The notes under the pieces: model-generated
Told to the model about the DNA's origin: nothing
What the model saw: the letters and a program-made list of their open reading frames with translations, nothing else
Database searches by the model: none
In this document: positions 17,552-27,484 of the stretch, piece after piece
Layout: every line of letters begins with the position of its first letter
How positions within the stretch are numbered: the stretch's first letter is position 1
Translations under genes and position numbers: made by a program
Assembly (NCBI GenBank): GCA_016871175.1
Contig: VFZL01000005.1
Coordinates: 62,001 to 126,000 of the forward strand
DNA length: 64,000 nucleotides
Direction of reading: 5' to 3'
From: Acidimicrobiia bacterium
Lineage (GTDB): Bacteria > Acidobacteriota > Vicinamibacteria > Vicinamibacterales > CAVVIG01

Positions 17552-19594
17552 GTGACGACACGACTCCGTGCGCTTCCTCTGCTGGCACTGCTCGCTGCGT
17601 GTCGCGCAACACCCGCCCCGCCCGCGGCTGATGCCGCGAAACCGGCCTTCGGCACGTTTGGCATCGACACGGCCAACATGGACTTCACAGTTGCGCCAGG
17701 CGACGATTTCCACGCGTACGTCAACGGCAAGTGGATCGCGACCGCCACCATCCCTCCTGACAAGGCGCGCTATGGTGTGTTCGATGCGCTGGGCGATCAG
17801 ACAGAACGAAACCTCCGACTGCTGGTGGAAGAGGCGGCTGGGGCGCCGCAGTCCCCAGGATCGGTCACACAGAAGGTCGCGGATTTCTATCGTTCCTGGA
17901 TGGACGAGCAGGCCATCGAGCAGCGCGGGCTGTCGCCGCTCGAGCCCGATCTCCGTGCGATCGCCTCGGCTGCCACGAAGGCGGACCTGCTCGCGTTGAT
18001 GGCGCGTCCCGACTTCACTGGACCGGTGAGCTTCACCATCGAGCCCGATCCCGCCGACGCCTCGAAGTACGTCGTGTTCATCGGCCAGGCCGGCTTGGGC
18101 ATGCCAAACCGCGATTACTACCTCAGAACCGGCGATCGATTCGACGCGTACAGATCGGCCTACCGCACCTATCTCGCACGGACCTTCGAGCTGATCGGCC
18201 AACCGGCGCCCGCGACGTCGGCCGACGAAGTGCTGGCGCTCGAGACGAAGCTGGCCACCGAGCATTGGTCGCCCGATCGGCAGCGGGATGTGCGGGCGAC
18301 AACCAATCCCATGGACCGTGCGGGCCTCGCCGCCTTGGCCCCGGCCATCCAGTGGCCCACGATATTAGCCGCCGCCGGGCTCGAGGCGGTGCAACGCGTC
18401 GTGGTGCGAGAAACGACCGCTGTGCGCGGCGGCGTCGCGTTGCTGTCGACCGAGTCGGTCGACGTGTGGAAGAAGTATCTCGCCTTCCATCTCGCCAACA
18501 GCTACGCCTCGTACCTGCCAAAGGCACTTGACGACGCCAGCTTCGCCTTCCACGAGAGAGCGCTCCGGGGCATCGAAGTGCCGCGCGAGCGCTGGAAACG
18601 GGGCGTGTCGCTGCTTGACCGCCAGCTGGGTGAGGGCATCGGCGAGCTTTACGTCGCGAAGCACTTTCTCCCCCCCGACCACAAAGACAAGATGGACGCG
18701 CTCGTCGCGAACCTGCGCACGGCGGTCGGCGCGCGTCTCAAGACGCTCGCCTGGATGGACGACACCACTCGCGCGGAAGCACTGAAGAAGCTCGCGACGT
18801 TCGACCCCCGCGTGGGCTATCCCGCGAAGTGGCGAGACTATCGCGCGCTCGCGATCCATCCGGGCACGCTCTTCGAGAACGTCCGCCATGCTCGCCGCTT
18901 CCACTGGGATCGGCAGGTCGCCCGTTTCCCGAAGCCCGTCGACCGCGGCGAATGGGGGATGACGCCGCAGACGGTCAACGCCTACTACGACCCGACGATG
19001 AACCAGATCACATTTCCGGCGGCCATTCTGCAGCCACCGTTCTTCGATCCGAGCGCGGATCCGGCGGTCAACTACGGCGCCATTGGCGCGGTGATCGGCC
19101 ACGAGATGGGCCATGGATTCGATGACCAAGGACGCGAGTACGACGAGACGGGCCGCATTCGCAACTGGTGGACGCCAGACACCAACGCGAGGTTTCTGGA
19201 GCAGACCAAGCGACTTGTCGCGCAGTACAACGCGTTTTGTCCGCTGCCCCCGCTGTGTGTGAACGGCCAGCTGACGCTCGGTGAGAACATCGGCGATCTC
19301 GGTGGCCTCGAGATGGCGTACACGGCGTACCGGTTATCGCTGAACGGCGGCACGGCGCCCGTGCTGGAGGGGTTCAGCGGCGACCAGCGCTTCTTCATGG
19401 CACACGCACAGTTGTGGCGCGCGATCCTGCGCGAGGACGCGCAGCGCAACCGGTTGCTGACCGATCCGCATGCGCCGCCCGAGGCACGTGGGTCGTACCC
19501 CGAGCGCAACATGGACGCGTGGTACGCTGCGTTCGGTGTCAAAGAAGGGCATCGCCTGTATCTCAAGCCCGAAGACCGCGTCAGGATCTGGTGA
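17552..19594 (+). CDS. M13-family zinc metalloendopeptidase (neprilysin/PepO type), lipoprotein
   Basis: A GTG start at 17552 with AAGGAGA at 17541-17547 gives 680 residues. The leader TTRLRALPLLALLAACRA contains a lipobox (LAAC), so the protein is probably lipid-anchored. It contains the M13 N-terminal sequence PGDDFHAYVNGKWI, the substrate-binding NAYYDPTMNQITFP, the zinc site HEMGH at residues 517-521, the third-ligand region GENIGDLGGLEMAYTAY and the conserved C-terminal PEDRVRIW. It degrades oligopeptides outside the cytoplasm. The length matches the family (about 670-690), so it is complete. Confidence 0.94.
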   Translation: MTTRLRALPLLALLAACRATPAPPAADAAKPAFGTFGIDTANMDFTVAPGDDFHAYVNGKWIATATIPPDKARYGVFDALGDQTERNLRLLVEEAAGAPQSPGSVTQKVADFYRSWMDEQAIEQRGLSPLEPDLRAIASAATKADLLALMARPDFTGPVSFTIEPDPADASKYVVFIGQAGLGMPNRDYYLRTGDRFDAYRSAYRTYLARTFELIGQPAPATSADEVLALETKLATEHWSPDRQRDVRATTNPMDRAGLAALAPAIQWPTILAAAGLEAVQRVVVRETTAVRGGVALLSTESVDVWKKYLAFHLANSYASYLPKALDDASFAFHERALRGIEVPRERWKRGVSLLDRQLGEGIGELYVAKHFLPPDHKDKMDALVANLRTAVGARLKTLAWMDDTTRAEALKKLATFDPRVGYPAKWRDYRALAIHPGTLFENVRHARRFHWDRQVARFPKPVDRGEWGMTPQTVNAYYDPTMNQITFPAAILQPPFFDPSADPAVNYGAIGAVIGHEMGHGFDDQGREYDETGRIRNWWTPDTNARFLEQTKRLVAQYNAFCPLPPLCVNGQLTLGENIGDLGGLEMAYTAYRLSLNGGTAPVLEGFSGDQRFFMAHAQLWRAILREDAQRNRLLTDPHAPPEARGSYPERNMDAWYAAFGVKEGHRLYLKPEDRVRIW

Positions 19595-19608
19595 CTGAGG
19601 AGGCTGTG

Positions 19609-21357
19609 ATGGATGCGTTGTGGAAGCACCGCGGTGTGCCCTGGGAGTTCGACCCGGTCCACCAGTTGACCGCCGGTGGGCGCGGATTTTCGCCGAGACG
19701 CCGAATTACCGCGCCATCGGCACGGCGGCCGGCGGCCACGAGCTCTTTCGGTGGCACTTCCGATGTTCTATCGTGGCCGCCTCACCGACGGTGCGGTGAG
19801 GGTGCTCGTCATCGGACAGGAAGGCGCGCAAGACGAGTCGCTGGCGCACCGGTCGTTCTCGGGTGGCACCGGCGCCCGCATGCAGCACTTCCCCCGGTCA
19901 CTTGGGCGTGACGCACTCGTATCTGTTTCTCAATACCTTCGTGTATCCCATCTTCGGCCAGTACGATGCCGATCTTCGTCCGCTCGCCCAGGGGTCGGAC
20001 TCACCGATCGTGGCCCATCGCCACGCGCTGCTGGACTACGTAGTCGAGCGCAACGACCTCCGGCTGGTGATCGCGGTTGGGACGGCGGCGAAGGAGACGG
20101 TGGTGACGTGGGTGCGATCGCGCGGTGGCACCTGCGCCGAGGGGCCCGAGGACGTCAGCCGGTGCAACACCGCGGCCATCGCCCCTCGCCTCAAAGCTGT
20201 CGGCGTCGTCCATCCGGGCTCGGCGGGTAGGGGCGGATCAGCGGCCGCTATCAAGGCGGACTTCATCCGTGCGCTGCAGAAGATCGAAACGTGGGCCGCC
20301 GCCGACCCGACATGGCTGCCGGTCGATGCCGGGGCCACGCGGGGATCGGCCGCCAGCTACATGTACACGAGCGCGCCCATCCCATTCCGGGACCTCCCCT
20401 ACGTTGTGGCATGGCGCATCGGTCGTGGAGGCACCTCGAGCAACCGCAAAGACAGCCAGCGCAGCATTCAGATGTTCTCGGCCAAGGGGAAGTACGGGTC
20501 GTCGGCGAAATACGCCACTGACGGACACGGCTCGGCCGAGGGCTACCAGGATGAGGCAGGCGACCTCCCGTACGAGCCGCCGAAGCGTACCCTTCGCCGA
20601 CTACGACCCCGGCCCGCCACCGCCCTTCGCCCAACTGCTCATGGGCGGCGATCCAGCGTTCCCGTGGCCGACGTTTCCCGACCTGGGTGTGACCGCGCAT
20701 CGATCGTTTGGCTACGGTCCCATCTATCGGGGGCGTTTCACGAGCGTTCGGCTCCTGATTCTGGCGGATCAGGAATCGCAGGATGATCTGTTTACGTTCC
20801 GCGCGCTGACCGGCGATGGCGGCCAGCGTCTCCAGGCGTGGCTGACGGCGGCTGGCCTGACGCGCAGCTATCTCATCCTGCGGTCGCTTCCCGTGGATAC
20901 CCTGGGCCTGTCGGACGCCACTCGGGAGGCGCTCATCGATCACGACTTCGTTCGTGCGCTGCACCGAGAGGCCGTGAGACGAGTCGCCTCCGCCAACCCG
21001 CTCGCCGCCATCGTCTCGGTGGGTTCGCTGTCCAAACGACTCCTACCGCACGTCGCCCCTGCCGGGCTGCCGCCTCTTGAAATGGCGGCGCCGAGCCAAC
21101 CTGGTTTCCTGGCGAGCTGGCGCGAGGCGCTCGACGCGTTTCGGTCGCTGTCGTTTCCTCGTGATGTGCCCTCGCCGAGCTTCTCCTACAGGGGCGAGCG
21201 AGGGCAGATCCCGCGATACGACCTGCCGTTCGGCACGTTGCGTTGGCAGGGGAGCTCTAGCGATCGTGGCGCACGGGCGACGCACCCCGCGTCGGCGGCG
21301 CAGCACTACTACAAGATCTACATGCCCAAGTGGGCGTTTCAACTCGATCCGCAGTAG
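19609..21357 (+). pseudogene. Tandem uracil-DNA-glycosylase-like protein, four frameshifts
   Basis: The coding sense moves through the frames near 19680, 19765, 19893 and 20575; the four shifts sum to zero and would give about 582 residues. The pieces read as one protein: MDALWKHRGVPWEF, FAETPNYRAIGTAAGGHEL, PMFYRGRLTDGAVRVLVIGQ, THSYLFLNTFVYPIFGQYD and a second copy GYGPIYRGRFTSVRLLILAD, RALTGDGGQRLQAW, LTRSYLILRSLP. Both halves share YRGR[LF], a Q-E motif in place of the UDG GQDP site, and in the first half VGVVHPGS, like the UDG HPS motif. This suggests two fused UDG-fold domains. ATG 19609 follows GAGGAGG. The next gene starts 12 bp downstream. Sequencing error or true decay cannot be told apart here. 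Confidence 0.6.
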
Positions 21358-21368
21358 GGCCAGGCGCG

Positions 21369-24300
21369 ATGAGCCCGACCCCCGTCGACACGGCTACGGG
21401 ACCCGCGTTCGTCCTTCGAGGACGCGTCGTGACCATGAACACCCATTTCGAGGTGCTGTCCGACGCGCGCTTGTGCATCGATCGGGGTGTGATCGCGCAC
21501 GTGCTGAAGCCGGGTGAGCCTGTTCCGGAGGCATTTCGTGCGGCACCGTCGGTCGACTCGACAGGCACGATCTACCCGGGCCTCATCGAGTTGCACAATC
21601 ACTTGCCCTACAACGTCCTGCCACCCTGGATCGTCCCGCAACGGTTCGGCAATCGGGGGCAGTGGCCTCGGCACGCCGACTACCGGCGGTTGATCAGTGG
21701 CCCTGTGAGCGTGATCGGTCGGACCCGCCTCCAAATCGAAGCGCTCGCGCGGTATGTCGAAGCCAAGTGCCTCGTGGGCGGCGTCACCACGTCACAAGGC
21801 ATCACCTTGTCGTCGAACAACCGTCTCCGCCGTTACTTTCGCGGTGTGGTCCGCAATGTCGAGCAGACGGGCGATCGTGCCCTGCCACAGGCGCAGACAC
21901 GCGTACCCGACGTGGCGGCCAAGGACGCGCAGCGGTTCCTCCGACAACTCGGCCGCGGATCGACCCGGTTGTTGCATCTCAGCGAAGGTGTCGACGAGCG
22001 TGCACGGTCATACTTCCTGTCGCTGCGGATCGACGGCAGGCGATGGGCGATCACCGACACGCTGGCGGCCATCCACTGCGCGGGCCTTCAGGGTGATGAC
22101 TTCAAGGTGCTGAAGAGGTTCGGCGCGTCGATGGTGTGGTCGCCGTTCAGCAATCTCCCGCTCTACGGCAACACGGTGGACATCAGGAAGGCCAAGGATG
22201 CCCGACTCACGGTGGCGCTCGGCTCGGACTGGACCCTGTCAGGATCGAAGAATCTGCTTGGCGAGCTGAAGGTCGCCCGTCTGTGGAGCGAGGCGCAGAA
22301 TGGCGTGTTCAGCGCGCGTGAGCTCGTCGCGATGGTGACGATCAACCCCGCGCGAATCCTGAAATGGCACGAGCAGCTCGGGTCGATTGGTCCGGGTCGG
22401 CGAGCCGATTTGCTGGTGATCGCCGGCACGTCGGGCGACCCCTACGATCGATTGATTGACGCCCGCGAGGACGCCGTCACGCTGGTGGTGATCGACGGCT
22501 GGCCGCGGTACGGCTCGCCTGAGGTCATGCGGCCGTTTCCCGTGACCGAGTCCAGAACTATCGCCGGCGCCCCGAGGCGTTTCAACTTCGCCCACCACGC
22601 TGCGGATCCCCTCGTGCGTGACCTGTCGTTGGCCGAGGCGGAAACCCGTCTGGAAGACGGCATGAAACGCCTGCCCGAGCTGGCCGCGCTCCTGGAGAAC
22701 CCGGTCGCGGCCACCGGTGTGTTTGGTGCCGTGGTGCCTGGTCAGGAAGGGGTATGGGTCATCGACCTCGACCACGAGGATCACGATGGCCTCGTGGCGC
22801 GGCCGCAGTTGCCCTTTGGCGGGGAGCTGACCGGGCTGTTCGCGCAAGGGAGCACGGCCGAGCCGTTGTCGCAAATCCTGCAATCCATGCGCCTCGACCC
22901 GCTGACGGTTGTCGACGACACGCGATGGGCCGACACGCTGGCGGCAAAGACCAACCTCGATCCAGAGATCAAGCGCGGCCTGGCGCTGGCCTTTGGCCGC
23001 ACGCTTCCTGCGCCGAATCGCGATCCAGGCGGTGGCGCCGCCGTCGAGGTGCAGGTCGACGGAGGCGCGAGCTCCATTCGCACGCTTCGAGAGCTGCTCA
23101 AGCTCCCCGGCGTGCTGACGCTGGCCGATCGTCGCGCCATTGTCGACCAGGCGCTCCAGCTCGTGGAAGGGGCGTACGTGCACCTGCCGTACAAGCGGTC
23201 GATGCATGCGGTCGATCCGGTCCAGCACCTGCGGTTGCTTGCCGACCGCCTGAGCCAGGCCTCGCCCGAGCTGAGGAGCTCGGAGTGGGAGTTTCATCGC
23301 GATCTCACGACCATCTTCGCGTCGCTGCGCGATCTGCACACGGCGTATCTTCTGCCGGCTCCGTATCGCCACTACACGGCGTACTTGCCGTTTCTCGTCG
23401 AGGAGTACGTCGACGAGAGAGGTGAACCGCGCTATATCGTGTCGAAAGTGGCGCGCGATCTCGATCGCCCGACCTTCAAGCCGGGTGTCGAGGTTCTGTA
23501 CTGGAACGGAAGTGCGATGCGCCGCGTGGTGGCCGCGAATGCCGCTCGGGAAGCCGGAAGCAACCCCGATGCTCGCCACGCCCGAGGCCTTGTCTCGCTC
23601 ACGTCACGACCGTTGATGCGCTCGCTGCCGCCCGATGAGGAATGGGTCACGCTGACCCATCGCGACCAGCAGGGCTTGCAACGCGAGATTCGCCGCCCGT
23701 GGCTCGTTCGCGACATACGGGCCGCGATGCTGGACCTCGACGAGTCCGATCCGAGAGCGCTCGCTCGGGCCACGCTCCTCGGTCTTGATGTCGAGACCGA
23801 CCTGGTCAACCAGACACGCCGGATGTTGTATGCACCGCCCCTCGTCGCCGGCGCGCCAGCGCGAGCGCTGACGCCGAGCGTGCGTGGCCGCGCGGTCCCG
23901 CTGTGGAAGAGGCACGTGTCGACGAGTCTGCCGGGCGTCTTCCAGGTGGCGCGCGTCCACACGCGGAAAGGGAAGTTCGCTTACGTCCGTATCTACACGT
24001 TCAACGTCCCGAGCGCCGAGGCGTTCGTGGCGGAGTTCTGTCGATTGTTGGCGGATCTGCCGGGACACGGGCTGATCGTCGACGTGCGCGGGAACGCTGG
24101 GGGGGCTCATCACCGCAGCCGAGCAACTCCTGCAGGTGCTCACGCCGAAGCGCATCGAGCCCGAGCCCGCCGAGCTCGCAACGACCGCGTTCATGCTGCG
24201 CCTCTGCCGCGCGCACGCGCCGTCAACTGCCGCGTTGGGCCTCGACCTGTCCGCTTGGATCCCTTCGATGGAGCGGGCGCTGCGCACCGGTGCGGCGTAT

Positions 24301-25062
24301 TCGGCGGGACATCCGATTACGTCGCCCGCGGCCGCCAACGCGGTGGGGCAGCGCTACACCGGGCCGGTCGTGCTCATTACCGACGGGTCGTGCTACAGCG
24401 CGACGGACATGTTCGCGGCCGGATTCCAGGACCATGGCATCGGACCGGTGCTCGGCGTTGGCGGCCGGACCGGTGCCGGTGGCGCCAATGTGTGGACGAG
24501 TCAGCTGGTGGCGGCGTTGGCCAACACGGGCCGCGCGACGCCCGCTCTGGCGAGGCTTCCGCATGGCGCCGGGTTCACGGTGGCCGTTCGACGCACGTTG
24601 CGAGTGGGTGCGAGGGCGGGCACGCCGGTCGAAGACAGCGGGGTGGAGCCGACCGTGCGCTACGAGATGACCCGGCGCGATCTTTTGGAAGGCAATCGCA
24701 ACCTCATCGAACGGGCGGCCCAGATGCTCGCAAAGCTGCCGGTTCACGGCTTCGACGTGGTCGTGGACGCGCTCCGATCGGACGCTGCAGCGTCGGGCGC
24801 AGACACGCCGACCGGCAGGCGCGCGCTGGGGACGCGGCGCATCCGTCTGCGGCTGCGAACCTCGAACATCGACCGCGTGGATGTGTTTGCGGACCAACGA
24901 CCGGTGCTCTCGATCACGATCAGCGATGGCCGGACAACTCGAGCGCTGACGGTGGCCCGAACGGTGCGGCAGCTGGCGGTGCACGGTTTCCGGCGCGACG
25001 CGCTCGTCGCGACGCGCCGCATCCCGCTTCGGCGACGCCGGCACGAGCCGGGTGCCCTGTGA
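21369..25062 (+). pseudogene. Deaminase-like amidohydrolase fused to S41 peptidase, one frameshift
   Basis: Two frames join at a run of seven G (24099-24105); with one G fewer the gene encodes 1230 residues. Residues about 15-400 form an amidohydrolase of the nucleobase/SAH-deaminase type: YPGLIELHNHLPYN (H75, H77), LLHLSEGVDE, IHCAGLQGDD with WSPFSNLPLYG, and LGSDWTLSGSKNLLGELK for the metal Asp. A linker region follows. The C-terminal part is an S41 tail-specific protease: YVRIYTFNVPSAEAF, LIVDVRGNAGG, and GPVVLITDGSCYSATDMFAA with the predicted nucleophile Ser. No signal peptide is seen, so it is cytosolic. It is co-oriented with the UDG-like gene, 11 nt after its stop. A deaminase-protease fusion is unusual. 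Confidence 0.65.
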
Positions 25063-25267
25063 AGGCGGAGCGAGCCCTCCCGTTCCGCCATCGACCTCCC
25101 GTCCCGTTAGGTTCGGCGGGGCTTACGCTCAACCCGCAAACCCTGCTAGTGTCTTCGCGTTGCGCACGGCTTTGGTTGCGCCGCGATGATCGCCAGGACG
25201 CCTCGAGGAAGAGCCCGCGCGACACGCCGTGCACGCGCGGTTCTGTCGGCGCGAAAGCAGGTCAACG

Positions 25268-27418
25268 ATGAAGCACCCGATATCCCGCGTTGCCGCTGTG
25301 TTTCTGGTCGCGCTGGTGAGCGCGTCGGTCCGCGCACAAGACTCGCCCCTGTTCACGGCAGCGGAACGAGGTGATCTGGATACCGTACACCGGCTGCTGC
25401 AGACAGGTGCCAGTCCAGTGGCGTCGGGGACGGTGCAGGTGGGCAGTCGCAGGTTCCGCGTGAGCGCCCTTGGCGTGGCAGCGCTTGCCTGGCACGCCGA
25501 TATCGCACGCCTGCTCATGGAACGGGGCGCTCCGCACCCGACCTACTTCGTCCGCAATCACAACCTCATTCCGGCGAATCGTCAAGAGCTCGACGAGCTG
25601 CGCGATTGGGAGGTGGTCAATTCGGTCCTCCGCGCGGCCGACGTCGCCGAGATCACCCGCGCGATCGTCGAACGGGACGCGACCGGCGTCTACCGCACGC
25701 ACGACGGTCGTCAATTCACGGCGACGCTCGACGCCAACGGCGTGCGGCTGACCACACTCGATGGGACCGTTCTGCCGTTCGTCCTCGTCTCCGGGCGCGC
25801 GTTCCTGCAGCGCATACCCCCGCCGCCTCAGTCCAACGCTCCGCCGCCGGCACCCGCCAGGGCGCGAACACCGCAGGATCTGGCGATGTTCTCGCGTTTC
25901 GTGGAGCCGTTGCCGCCGTCCGAACGTGACGCGTTCCTGGAGCAGTTTCGCACCCGGGGCGGCACCTGGCTCGAGTTCGTGATCGGCGAAGGCCGTGTCT
26001 TGGCGCTCGAGATCCGTGAGGGAGGGCCCGCGAGGCTCGGAGGCACACCGACGCTGTACCGGAGAGTCGGTGCACAGCCCGAGGCGTCTCCGTTGCTCGA
26101 GCGCGAGCTGGCGTCGATCCGTCCGACGCGTCCGCCGCTCAATTGGCCGTCATTCCGAGGTCCGAATGCGTCGGGTATCGCCGACGGGCAGGCCCCCCCG
26201 GTGGCATGGGACGAAGAGCGCCGGATCAACGTCCGCTGGCGTGCGGCTATCCCCGGACTCGGACATTCGTCCCCCGTCGTGTGGGGCGATCGCGTCTTCG
26301 TCACGACCGCGGTGAGCTCGCTGCCGAATCCGGAGTTCCGACCAGGAGGACTGCGTGGCGACAACGTGTCGCCGGACCGGACCGAACAGGAATGGCGAGT
26401 GCTCGCCCTCGACAAGGCCACCGGGAAGATGGTGTGGGAACGGACCGCCCACCGCGGGACGCCACGGGGCATCCGCCACCTGAAGAGCAGCTTCGCCACG
26501 GCGACGCCCGCCACCGACGGCAGGCATGTGGTGGCGATGTTTGGCTCGGAAGGGCTCTACTGCTACGACGTGAACGGGACCTTCCTCTGGAAGAAGGACC
26601 TCGGTATCGTCGGCCACAGTCAGTACGGCTTCGCGAGCTCGCCGGTCATTTTCAACGGGCTCGTGATCGTGCAGGCTGACACGAGCCAGGACGCTAGAGA
26701 CGCGACGACGCGCGCCAGTTTCATCGCTGCGTTCGAGCTGGCCGACGGTCGCGAGCGTTGGCGTGTGAGCCGCGACGAAGATGGCCGCGGGTCGTTCGGA
26801 TCGCCGATCGTCTACGAGCGGGACGGCCGCGCACAGATTGTGACCAACGGGGGCACACGCGTCCGCGCGTACGATCCGTCGAACGGCAGGGAAATCTGGT
26901 CGCTCGCGGCGCCGTCCGACATCGTGACGCCGACGCCGGTGGCCGCTGCGGATCTCATCTACGTGATGAGCGGAAACGCCGGCTATCAACCGATCTTCGC
27001 AATTCGCCCGACTGCCATCGGCGACGTCACGCCGAAACCCGGAGAGCCGAGCAACGACTTCGTCGCCTGGAGCTCGACGCGAGGGGGCGCGTTCACCCCG
27101 ACGCCGATTGTGTACGGCGGCTACCTGTACACCATGAATGTCAGCGGTCTGCTCGGGTGCTACGACGCGAAGACGGGCGCGCGCCAGTACCTCCAGCGCG
27201 TCCACCATGGCGGCTCGGGATTCAGCAGCTCGCCGGTGGCTGCCGATGGCCGCCTCTACTTTGCGAGCGAAGACGGCGAGGTGATGGTCGTGAGGGCCGG
27301 TCCGACATTCGAGGTGCTCGCGACCAACGTCATGAGCGAAGTCATCATGTCGTCACCGGCCATCTCAGGCGGTCTGATCTTCATCCGCACGCTCGGCCAC
27401 CTGGTGGCGATCGGGTGA
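25268..27418 (+). CDS. Secreted ankyrin / PQQ-binding-like propeller fusion protein
   Basis: The 716-residue protein has a signal peptide (KHPISRVAAVFLVALVSASVRA). One or two ankyrin-type repeats follow (SPLFTAAERGDLDTVHRLL and VAALAWHADIARLLMERGA), then a proline-rich linker near residue 190. The last 430 residues form a BamB-like propeller beginning LNWPSFRGPNASGIADG and including LALDKATGKMVWER and AYDPSNGREIWSL. It combines the two secreted repeat families found separately elsewhere in this window. The function is unknown; binding roles are more likely than catalysis. It is preceded by 205 bp without a recognisable gene. Confidence 0.8.
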   Translation: MKHPISRVAAVFLVALVSASVRAQDSPLFTAAERGDLDTVHRLLQTGASPVASGTVQVGSRRFRVSALGVAALAWHADIARLLMERGAPHPTYFVRNHNLIPANRQELDELRDWEVVNSVLRAADVAEITRAIVERDATGVYRTHDGRQFTATLDANGVRLTTLDGTVLPFVLVSGRAFLQRIPPPPQSNAPPPAPARARTPQDLAMFSRFVEPLPPSERDAFLEQFRTRGGTWLEFVIGEGRVLALEIREGGPARLGGTPTLYRRVGAQPEASPLLERELASIRPTRPPLNWPSFRGPNASGIADGQAPPVAWDEERRINVRWRAAIPGLGHSSPVVWGDRVFVTTAVSSLPNPEFRPGGLRGDNVSPDRTEQEWRVLALDKATGKMVWERTAHRGTPRGIRHLKSSFATATPATDGRHVVAMFGSEGLYCYDVNGTFLWKKDLGIVGHSQYGFASSPVIFNGLVIVQADTSQDARDATTRASFIAAFELADGRERWRVSRDEDGRGSFGSPIVYERDGRAQIVTNGGTRVRAYDPSNGREIWSLAAPSDIVTPTPVAAADLIYVMSGNAGYQPIFAIRPTAIGDVTPKPGEPSNDFVAWSSTRGGAFTPTPIVYGGYLYTMNVSGLLGCYDAKTGARQYLQRVHHGGSGFSSSPVAADGRLYFASEDGEVMVVRAGPTFEVLATNVMSEVIMSSPAISGGLIFIRTLGHLVAIG

Positions 27419-27433
27419 GCGTCTTGGCTGCTG

Positions 27434-27449
27434 GCGCCGCCCGCGGCGC
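27434..27449. terminator. Possible hairpin between convergent genes
   Basis: GCGCCG and CGGCGC form a 6-bp stem with a four-base loop in the 66-bp gap between two convergent genes. No T-tract is seen. In such GC-rich sequence this could be chance. Confidence 0.25.
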
Positions 27450-27484
27450 AGGCGCTCGCGTGCCACGATTCGCGCGCGAAGTGC

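Noticed and set aside
17305-17763. Longer N terminus for the ankyrin protein
   Set aside because: The extension has no repeats and would bury the signal peptide.
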